Assembly: GCA_900547025.1 (NCBI GenBank)
Contig: UREZ01000063.1
Location: 1-10,945, forward strand
Length of the DNA stretch: 10,945 nucleotides
Source of the DNA: an uncultured Collinsella sp.
GTDB lineage: Bacteria; Actinomycetota; Coriobacteriia; Coriobacteriales; Coriobacteriaceae
Direction of reading: 5' to 3'
Under the pieces are notes generated by a model. It saw nothing but the letters and a program-made list of their open reading frames with translations, searched no databases and was not told the origin of the DNA. Positions 5,227 to 10,945 of the stretch are shown piece by piece (the stretch's first letter is position 1; each line of letters starts with the position of its first letter). A program made the translations under genes and the position numbers.

Positions 5227-6875
5227 TGAAGGCGATCTGGCTTGCGTGCTGCGCGTGCGGCGATTACGGGCTGTTGCAGCGGGAAGTCGAGGGCCGTGAT
5301 GCGGGTGCACAGGTGCTTCGCGTGGGTGACCTGGACGGGCTGATTTCCATGGCTCGGGCGTTTCCGTCGCGCCGCGGGGCTGCCATCATCGCGGCGTCTC
5401 TGTTTGATACCGAAGATGTGCGCAAGACTGTTGCGCGCCTGACGGCCGAAGGCCGCGTGAGTCGCGTGGTCGTGTTGATAGAAGCGCTCGATCCGTCGGA
5501 TATCGAGGGGCTGTTTCGCGCGGGGGCGACCGAGGTCATCGCTGCGCACAGTATATGCGGCAACGGGCGCGCGGGCGAGGGAGCGGTTGATTCCGATCGG
5601 CACATGACGATTGAGCCCGATGCTTTTGTTGATAGGGAACCCGGGGCGCCTCGCGCTACAAGAGGCCCGCGTGTTGATGATTATGGAAAAGCGGAAGCCG
5701 AGCATGGTCGGCGCCCCCGGAACCCCCTTGTATACGATGACGCTGGAGGGCCGGCGCAGCATGCTGGCGACTCCCCGGCTGTAGATATGGGATACGTGCA
5801 CGGCGTGAATCTGGCGGATGAACTCGACGAAGTTGAGGGCTTTGCCGGGTGCGGCGAGTTGTCGCTGATGCGGCATGAGCAGATTGCACAGAACGAGCCT
5901 GCCTCGCAGACCGAACAAGCCGCCATGCCGGCTTGGACGCAGCGTGTGGTTGCGGCAGGGGAGACGGGGACGCTGTCACCGACGCCCGCTCCGCCGCCTC
6001 CGATGCCGCCGGCAGACGCTGCCGCTCCGCCGCATCGAGCTCCGGTCATCTGCGCCATTTCGGGTTCGGGCGGTTGCGGCAAGTCGACGATCGTTGCCAC
6101 CATGGCACACGCATCGTCGCTGTTGGGCTTGCGTGCCGCCGTGCTCGACCTGGACCTGATGTTTGGAAACCTTTACGACTTGTTAGGCGTCGATGCTCCG
6201 CGCGATATGGCGGCACTTATCGAGCCGTCGGTGGCGGGCGCGCTTGCCGAGCCGGATATCGTGGCCGCATCGATGCGCGTGGCGCCGGGCGTTACGCTCT
6301 GGGGTCCCGTTGCGGCGCCCGAGCAAGCCGAGCTCATGGCACGTCCGGTGGAGCTGCTGCTTGATGTCCTGCGTCGCGAATCCGACGTGGTCTTTATCGA
6401 TACCTCGGTCTTTTGGGGCGATGCCGTGGCGGCTGCGGTGGCGGCGAGCGACCGTTGCCTGGTCGTTGGCGATGCGGCGGTGTCGTCCGCGACATCGGCG
6501 TCGCGCGTCATTAAACTGGCAAGTCGAGTAGGTGTGCCGCGCACGCGCATGAGCGCCGTGTTCAACCGGTTCGGTGCGCGCGGGGCAGACGAGGACGTCG
6601 CCATGCGCTTTGAGATTGCCTGTGCGTTGAGCTCCAAGATTCGTATCGCCGATGGCGGACAGGATCTCGCCGCGCTCATGGCGTTTGGGCGCGCCGACGA
6701 GGCAGTGGGTCAGACGAGCGCTTTTGCGACCAGCGTGCGCGAGGCCACGCGCGAGATGCTCGTGGAACTGGGGTGCGCCGTCGGCCCTTGGAGCGATATA
6801 GTCGCCGACCGTGCAACGCGTACCGAACGCCCGCGTATCCGCCTTCCCTGGTCGCGCGAGGGTGATCAGCGATGA
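5226..6875 (+). CDS. tadZ: TadZ/CpaE-like pilus localisation ATPase
   Basis: This 549-residue protein joins an atypical receiver-like N-terminal domain (about 1-110) to a MinD/ParA-family ATPase domain (about 271-517) through a long, probably disordered linker (about 111-270) that ends Pro-rich (TPAPPPPMPP). ATPase motifs are GSGGCGKST (280-288), LDLDLMFGN (307-315, the CpaE-type A' motif) and DVVFIDTS (387-394). The signature lysine of the MinD deviant Walker A (KGG) is replaced by serine. TadZ/CpaE proteins position the pilus machine, commonly at a pole. ATG 5226 overlaps the cpaB stop as TGATG and lies nine bases after GGAGG; GTG 5223 is an equally workable start. The gene ends in an ATGA overlap with tadA. 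Family assignment is secure; polar placement here is inferred. Confidence 0.85.
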   Translation: MKAIWLACCACGDYGLLQREVEGRDAGAQVLRVGDLDGLISMARAFPSRRGAAIIAASLFDTEDVRKTVARLTAEGRVSRVVVLIEALDPSDIEGLFRAGATEVIAAHSICGNGRAGEGAVDSDRHMTIEPDAFVDREPGAPRATRGPRVDDYGKAEAEHGRRPRNPLVYDDAGGPAQHAGDSPAVDMGYVHGVNLADELDEVEGFAGCGELSLMRHEQIAQNEPASQTEQAAMPAWTQRVVAAGETGTLSPTPAPPPPMPPADAAAPPHRAPVICAISGSGGCGKSTIVATMAHASSLLGLRAAVLDLDLMFGNLYDLLGVDAPRDMAALIEPSVAGALAEPDIVAASMRVAPGVTLWGPVAAPEQAELMARPVELLLDVLRRESDVVFIDTSVFWGDAVAAAVAASDRCLVVGDAAVSSATSASRVIKLASRVGVPRTRMSAVFNRFGARGADEDVAMRFEIACALSSKIRIADGGQDLAALMAFGRADEAVGQTSAFATSVREATREMLVELGCAVGPWSDIVADRATRTERPRIRLPWSREGDQR

Positions 6876-8200
6876 GCCTGCAAACGAGGATTAAGGCTGC
6901 CGGCGCTGCAGCGGCGGCAGCTCCTGTAGATGCGGGGCGTCGCCGCGCGGTGAAACGACGCACTAAGCGCGCCGTGATGGACCGCATGGGTTACGACGAA
7001 GTGGCGCGTATCAGCGCCTATATCGACCCGGTACTTGCCCGCTCGGAATTGCGTCCCGCGGTGGAGGCGGCGCTCAATGTTGAGGAGCCGACCGATCTCG
7101 CGACGCCCGAGCGCGAGACCATCATCGACGAGATTTTGGATGACGTGGTGGGCTTGGGGCCGTTGCAGCCGCTCATCGAGGACGACACCGTTACCGAAAT
7201 CATGATCAACGGCTGCCGCTCGGCTTTCTTTGAACGCGGCGGCGTCTTGTACCCCATCGAGCATGCGTTTGAGGATGATGAGCAGATCCGGGTGCTTATC
7301 GACCGCATCATCTCGCCACTTGGCCGCCGTATCGACGAGCGCAGACCCATCGTCAACGCCCGCCTCAAAACGGGCTATCGCGTCAACGCGGTGATTCCGC
7401 CTGTGGCGATTGACGGACCGATTCTCACCATCCGAAAGTTCTCGGACCGTATCTGCTCGCTGGACGAGCTTGTGGGGCTGGGGTCGCTGCCGCTTTGGTA
7501 TGCGCAGCTGCTGTCGTGCGCGGTGTCGCTGCGACAGGACCTGGCGGTTGCGGGAGGCACGGGATCTGGTAAGACCACCCTGCTCAACGCGTTGTCATGC
7601 GAGATCTCCACCGGCGAGCGCATCGTGACGATCGAGGACTCTGCTGAGCTCAAGTTTGCGCATCATCCGCACGTGGTGCGCCTAGAGGCGCGCGAGGCTT
7701 CAATTGAGGGCGAGGGCGCGGTGACGATCCGCGACCTGGTGACCAATGCCCTGCGCATGCGCCCCGACCGCATCGTGGTGGGCGAGGTGCGCGGTGCCGA
7801 GTGCTGCGACATGTTGCAGGCCATGAACACGGGCCACGACGGGTCGCTCACCACGCTTCATGCGGGTTCCGAGCAGGAGACCGTGGTGCGTCTGACGTTG
7901 CTTGCACGTTATGGCATCGATCTGCCGAGCGAGCTCATCGAGGAACAGATTGCCATGGCGCTCGACGGCATCGTGATGTCCGAGCGCCACGCCGATGGCA
8001 GGCGCTTCGTCTCCTCGTATTCGGGGGTGCGTCGCGCCGCGTCGGGCGGTGTAGAGCTCGAGCGCTATGTGACTTTCGATGCCGCCGAGCGCACCTGGAC
8101 GCTTGACCGCGAGCCGCCGTTTATCGCAGAAGGCCTGCGGTCGGGGACGCTCACACAAGAGGAGGTGGACGAATGGAGGTCGCTGTGCCCCTCGTCGTAG
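6872..8200 (+). CDS. tadA: TadA/CpaF pilus assembly ATPase
   Basis: This 442-residue secretion ATPase powers Flp pilus assembly from the cytoplasmic face of the membrane. An Ala-rich and basic N-terminus (1-35) leads into the N-terminal CpaF domain (about 40-200, with LGPLQPLIED and TEIMING). The catalytic core has Walker A GGTGSGKTT (228-236), an Asp box TIEDSAEL (253-260), Walker B IVVGEVRGAE (301-310) and a His box with TGHDGSLTTLHA (320-331). All key residues are present and the length is normal. The start ATG 6872 overlaps the tadZ stop (ATGA) and follows GAGGGTGAT (6858-6866). The last 28 bases overlap tadB, and a strong ribosome site for tadB lies inside the tadA 3' end. Confidence 0.95.
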   Translation: MSLQTRIKAAGAAAAAAPVDAGRRRAVKRRTKRAVMDRMGYDEVARISAYIDPVLARSELRPAVEAALNVEEPTDLATPERETIIDEILDDVVGLGPLQPLIEDDTVTEIMINGCRSAFFERGGVLYPIEHAFEDDEQIRVLIDRIISPLGRRIDERRPIVNARLKTGYRVNAVIPPVAIDGPILTIRKFSDRICSLDELVGLGSLPLWYAQLLSCAVSLRQDLAVAGGTGSGKTTLLNALSCEISTGERIVTIEDSAELKFAHHPHVVRLEAREASIEGEGAVTIRDLVTNALRMRPDRIVVGEVRGAECCDMLQAMNTGHDGSLTTLHAGSEQETVVRLTLLARYGIDLPSELIEEQIAMALDGIVMSERHADGRRFVSSYSGVRRAASGGVELERYVTFDAAERTWTLDREPPFIAEGLRSGTLTQEEVDEWRSLCPSS

Positions 8201-9099
8201 GGGGTTTGGCAGGGTTTTCTGTTGCGACGGCGTGCGGGGCGGAACCTCGTGTGCCGCGGGTGCCGCCGGCGGAGCTGGCGCGTCAGGCGCTCGAGGCGGT
8301 GGCAGAGAAGCTGCCGCGTGAGCTGGTGGAAAACGATCTGCTGAAAAAGATAGCCCATTCGTGGGCATCGCTGGCTCCGGCGTATCGCCTTGGTCTCGTG
8401 ATTGAAGATGCTTCGGGGCGTTTGGCGTTTCTGCTGCTATCGAGCGGTGTCTGCTGCGTTTTACTAACGATGGTGTCGTTATCGCCCCTCGGATTTGCCT
8501 TGGGACTTGTTGCTCCGATTGCCGTTGGCGCCGCTCGGGATGGCTTTGAGAGCCGGCGCGAGCAACACGATGCAGAAGAGGCCATGCCCGAGGCGTTTAC
8601 CGCACTTTCCATGTCGCTTGCCTCGGGACATTCGCTGGCCCAGGGCATGCGCTTTGTGGGCGCTCATGCGCAAGAGCCGGTACATACCGAGTTTTTGCGG
8701 GTAGCGGCGGCGATCGATTGCGGCATCTCGGCGACCGACGCGCTCGATGACTTGCTCGTGCGCATCGACGCCCCCGGTCTTTCGCTTGTGACCTTGGCGC
8801 TTAAGGTGTCACAGCGCACTGGCGCTCCGCTTGCCGACTTACTGTCCGAGGCGTCGAGCATGGTGGGGGAGCGCATTGAGCTCAAGCGCCGCCTGGATGT
8901 TAAGACGTCGCAGGCTCGCATGTCTGCGCATATGGTCGCGGCGATGCCGGCGGGCATGTGCGCGGTGTTGGCGCTGCTTTCGGCAGATTTTCGTCGCGGT
9001 CTTGCGACGCCTGCCGGCGCGGGCGCTATGGTGCTGGGTCTTGCCCTCAACGCCGTTGCCCTGGTGGTTATCCGACGCATTATGCGGGTGGAGCTATGA
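8173..9099 (+). CDS. tadB: TadB, Flp pilus inner-membrane platform protein
   Basis: This 308-residue protein has a possible N-terminal membrane segment (3-21), a pair of segments (about 84-121), a cytoplasmic GspF/T2SSF domain (about 136-252) starting EEAMPEAFTALSMSLASG, and two C-terminal segments (about 253-271 and 281-302). That is the typical TadB topology. TadB and TadC form the membrane platform on which TadA acts. ATG 8173 is strongly supported by AGGAGGTG (8160-8167), five bases upstream, although it lies inside tadA and gives a 28-base overlap. The stop overlaps the start of tadC as ATGA, so TadB and TadC are probably made in coupled amounts. Confidence 0.9.
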   Translation: MEVAVPLVVGGLAGFSVATACGAEPRVPRVPPAELARQALEAVAEKLPRELVENDLLKKIAHSWASLAPAYRLGLVIEDASGRLAFLLLSSGVCCVLLTMVSLSPLGFALGLVAPIAVGAARDGFESRREQHDAEEAMPEAFTALSMSLASGHSLAQGMRFVGAHAQEPVHTEFLRVAAAIDCGISATDALDDLLVRIDAPGLSLVTLALKVSQRTGAPLADLLSEASSMVGERIELKRRLDVKTSQARMSAHMVAAMPAGMCAVLALLSADFRRGLATPAGAGAMVLGLALNAVALVVIRRIMRVEL

Positions 9100-9737
9100 G
9101 CGTCCCGGTTGCAGTTGCGGCTTGCCTGTGCGCCCTGAGTGTATTTGTCGCGACGGGTTTGGATCGGGCGGATGCACGCAAGATCGCAGGGGCCTGCAAG
9201 CGCGAGGCGGTGCTGATCGCTGTCGCGGGTCGTTCGGTGGTCGATGCCCTGATCGCGCGAGTGAAGGGCGCGGTTGGAGCGGGCGGCCCGGCGCGAGTGT
9301 CGCTCGGCGAAGTGTCCGAGATGATCGATGTTGTGCGCTTGGGTCTTTCGGCCGGTCTTTCGTTTGATGCGGCGCTTGAGATTTTCTGCGCCAACCGCCG
9401 GTCAGTGCTGGCTCTTCGCCTTGAGCGGGCCTGCATGGCGTGGCAGGTGGGCGTGGGCACGCGTGAGGACGAGTTGTTGGCCGCCGCGCGCGACCTGGAC
9501 GTGCGAGCGCTCGAGACCTTTGCCATCACGGTGGGGCAGGCGCTCGCCCTGGGTGCCCCACTTGCCGAGACGCTGGCCGCTCAAAGTCGCGAGATCCGTG
9601 CGGCTCATCGCGCCGCGGTCGAGCGCGAGATTGAGCGTGCGCCCGTCAAGCTGCTGATTCCCACCGGCACGCTCATCTTGCCGGCGTTGCTTCTGTCCAT
9701 ATTGGGCCCGCTGCTGGGAGCAGGCGGGATGATGTAG
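9096..9737 (+). CDS. tadC: TadC, Flp pilus inner-membrane platform protein
   Basis: This 213-residue GspF-type membrane protein has an N-terminal segment (3-21), a cytoplasmic T2SSF-like domain (about 70-180, with SEMIDVVRLGLSAGLSFDAAL and VGQALALGAPLAETLA) and one C-terminal hydrophobic segment (about 184-208). It partners TadB. It is shorter than many TadC proteins, which have close to 300 residues, mostly because the region between the first segment and the domain is short. ATG 9096 is chosen because it overlaps the tadB stop (ATGA); the frame is open further upstream, but that part lies inside tadB and reads as shadow sequence. The stop TAG is followed at once by the flp ribosome site. 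Confidence 0.87.
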   Translation: MSVPVAVAACLCALSVFVATGLDRADARKIAGACKREAVLIAVAGRSVVDALIARVKGAVGAGGPARVSLGEVSEMIDVVRLGLSAGLSFDAALEIFCANRRSVLALRLERACMAWQVGVGTREDELLAAARDLDVRALETFAITVGQALALGAPLAETLAAQSREIRAAHRAAVEREIERAPVKLLIPTGTLILPALLLSILGPLLGAGGMM

Positions 9738-9747
9738 GGAGGAATAC

Positions 9748-9981
9748 ATGAACACGATGGTCGAAGTTGCTGACAAGGCTTGGAACTGGGCTTTTTGCCG
9801 GGCGATCCGCGCTCGCCAGCATGCCAAGGAACTGTTGCAGGAGGAGAGCGCGCAGGGTACCACCGAGTACGCCATTTTGGTGGGCGTGCTCGTGGTGATC
9901 GCGATTATTGCCATCGTTGCATTTAAAGGCAAGGTCCAAGATCTATGGAACGCTATCAGCGAGGGCATCAACAGCCTGTAG
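9748..9981 (+). CDS. flp: Flp-type major pilin prepilin
   Basis: This 77-residue prepilin has a long charged leader (1-35), the processing motif SA|QGTTEYAIL with Glu40 at +5 if cleavage follows Ala35, a hydrophobic helix (about 42-59) and a short C-terminal tail ending in GINSL. This is the classic Flp pilin layout, and it should be the main fibre subunit after cleavage by a prepilin peptidase. A strong ribosome site GGGAGGA (9737-9743) lies four bases before ATG 9748, in keeping with high expression. The -1 residue is Ala, where Gly is usual. The leader, at 35 residues, is longer than in many Flp pilins. The 3' end overlaps the next gene by 37 bases in another frame. Confidence 0.92.
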   Translation: MNTMVEVADKAWNWAFCRAIRARQHAKELLQEESAQGTTEYAILVGVLVVIAIIAIVAFKGKVQDLWNAISEGINSL

Positions 9982-10508
9982 AGGGCGAGCGCCCCATCGG
10001 GGTGCTGCTGGTGTTTGCTTGCCTGACCGTGGCGATAGCGGCGGTGCTTTGGGGGCTTAACGCCGCGCGGCAGCAGCGTCCTGGGGCCGCCTTCGATTCG
10101 GGTTCAGATTCGGTGGTGGCGTCTCAAAAAGATGAGATGCGAGATGCGGACGATTCGGATGTCGCTGTCACGGCGCAAACCTTTCTGCGGACGCTCGGCA
10201 AACGGTCTGGCACTGCGACGGATTCGCCTGAGGACAACGCGATTGCGGTCCGGCTTGCATGGTCCGAGGACCGACCGATGACCGAGGCAGCGGCGGATAT
10301 GTTACGCGCCTACCGCGAGGTGCCAACGGCCCAGCTCGCCCTGAGCGGCTATCTCGATATTAAGGGCAACGTATGGGGCGCCATTGTGCGCGATGGGCGC
10401 GGCTGGGTCGATATGGTGACGGTTGCCGCGGATGCTGGCGATGCTTCGTGTCGTCTGCGCGCGGTGCGCCTGGTCCCGCAAACAATAAGCTCGAAGGAGG
10501 GATCGTGA
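9945..10508 (+). CDS. Unrecognised single-pass membrane protein of the Tad operon
   Basis: I do not recognise this 187-residue protein. Residues 1-17 are polar, 18-39 form one membrane segment (GVLLVFACLTVAIAAVLWGL), and the rest is a soluble domain that should lie outside the membrane. That part begins with an acidic, Ser/Asp-rich stretch (about 46-72), then a folded-looking domain (about 73-182) containing RLAWSEDRPMTEAAADML and GYLDIKGNVWGAIVRDGRGW. ATG 9945 is inside flp with only a weak ribosome site; GTG 10002 is an alternative start that would trim the N-terminus to the membrane segment. Its position between two pilin genes suggests a role in pilus assembly, anchoring or as a minor subunit. 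It has no A|Q-E prepilin motif. Confidence 0.75.
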   Translation: MERYQRGHQQPVEGERPIGVLLVFACLTVAIAAVLWGLNAARQQRPGAAFDSGSDSVVASQKDEMRDADDSDVAVTAQTFLRTLGKRSGTATDSPEDNAIAVRLAWSEDRPMTEAAADMLRAYREVPTAQLALSGYLDIKGNVWGAIVRDGRGWVDMVTVAADAGDASCRLRAVRLVPQTISSKEGS

Positions 10509-10509
10509 A

Positions 10510-10728
10510 ATGCATGACGTTCTGCGTGAAGAGGTTGCCCAAGCGACTGTGGAATACGCCATCGTCACGGTGGCGCTGCTATCGATCGTGCTGGCGATTG
10601 CGGGACTTTGGCGTGCTGGCACCGATGGACGCTTGGCGGCGCTGGTTGAGCGGGCGGCATCCCATGGCGTTGCCTCGATGTCGGTTATCGACGCCGCCGC
10701 GGGCGCTAAGGACATTGCGTTGTATTGA
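10510..10728 (+). CDS. Second small pilin-like protein (putative minor pilin)
   Basis: This 72-residue protein has a 10-residue leader, then VA|QATVEYAIV with Glu15 at +5 of the presumed cleavage site after Ala10, a hydrophobic helix (about 17-34) and a polar tail. The motif parallels the Flp pilin upstream. The tail is unlike Flp and the product is too short for a usual TadE, so it may be a minor pilin or a reduced pseudopilin. ATG 10510 follows AAGGAGGGA (10494-10502), a strong ribosome site, by seven bases, and starts one base after the stop of the previous gene. The end overlaps the likely start of the next gene. Confidence 0.82.
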   Translation: MHDVLREEVAQATVEYAIVTVALLSIVLAIAGLWRAGTDGRLAALVERAASHGVASMSVIDAAAGAKDIALY

Positions 10729-10945
10729 TATCGCGCGCGAGGACCGGGCGCAGTCTACGGTCGAGGCTGCTTTTTTGCTGCCGACGTTTCTGACGCTCAT
10801 CCTTCTCGCACTGCAACCGGTGTGCCTGCTTTATACGCGCGCGGTCATGGAGTCTGCCGCCGCCGAGACCGCGCGGCTCATGACCACGACGACGGCGGAG
10901 GACGACGATCTTAAGGAGTTTACCCGCCGCCGGCTTGCCGCAGTG
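10715..10945 (+). CDS. TadE-like pseudopilin, 3' end beyond the window
   Basis: The frame is open to the window edge and gives 77 residues. After a short polar leader it reads RA|QSTVEAAFLLP, with Glu at +5 of the presumed cleavage site, followed by a hydrophobic helix (TFLTLILLALQPVCLLY) and an Ala-rich and acidic region. This matches the TadE/TadF pattern of pseudopilins needed for Flp pilus formation. TTG 10715 is the most likely start, giving a 14-base overlap with the preceding gene; AAGG (10708-10711) is close to it. A TTG at 10670 is also in frame, so the start is uncertain. More Tad genes, including a prepilin peptidase, may lie beyond the edge. Confidence 0.75.
   Translation, partial: MRCIDIAREDRAQSTVEAAFLLPTFLTLILLALQPVCLLYTRAVMESAAAETARLMTTTTAEDDDLKEFTRRRLAAV

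Noticed and set aside
5640..5800. Frameshift or inserted gene inside the tadZ linker
   Set aside because: Alternative frames stay open for a while but show no family resemblance, and the main frame is uninterrupted from start to stop.
8958..9095. N-terminal extension of tadC
   Set aside because: The upstream in-frame sequence lies inside tadB and is Arg/Gly/Cys-rich. ATG 9096 in an ATGA overlap gives a proper membrane segment at once.

Overview
The window is a GC-rich, densely coded stretch with every supportable gene on the plus strand. Codon use, the gene families and a Tad pilus locus without any outer-membrane component fit a Gram-positive actinobacterium of the gut Coriobacteriia, most like Collinsella. 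That assignment rests on general resemblance, not on a marker gene. No tRNA, rRNA, CRISPR array or insertion sequence is visible.

Positions 1-237 are a leader region and 238-2919 encode a complete P2-type (SERCA/PMCA-like) calcium-transporting ATPase. The leader is the least explained part of the window. It can fold into two hairpins whose loops contain a perfect 7-nt complement (a kissing loop). The second hairpin buries the ATPase Shine-Dalgarno sequence, and a mutually exclusive alternative stem can form, so it looks like a translational RNA switch of no class I recognise. A short open frame (37-189) runs through the same region and stops inside the second hairpin.

Positions 3062-3133 hold a strong terminator followed by a diverged tandem copy of its 3' half. 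Next comes rsgA, the ribosome-assembly GTPase, which is broken: the OB-fold half (3176-3643) and the circularly permuted GTPase/zinc half (3595-4314) are in different frames, and the linker between them seems to be lost. A perfect 10-bp terminator closes this unit at 4333-4366.

From 4567 to the window end runs a tight Tad (Flp) pilus operon: cpaB/rcpC, tadZ/cpaE, tadA/cpaF, tadB, tadC, flp, an unrecognised single-pass membrane protein, a second small pilin-like protein, and a TadE-like pseudopilin cut by the window edge. Most genes overlap or nearly touch, so translation is probably coupled. TadA would power assembly, TadB and TadC form the inner-membrane platform, TadZ would localise the machine, CpaB would act at the cell surface, and the pilin and pseudopilins are the processed subunits. 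All three pilin-like proteins share an unusual Ala|Gln processing junction. The prepilin peptidase is not in the window and may lie downstream. Repeats of GGTCAGC between the rsgA terminator and cpaB are the best candidates for control of the operon.
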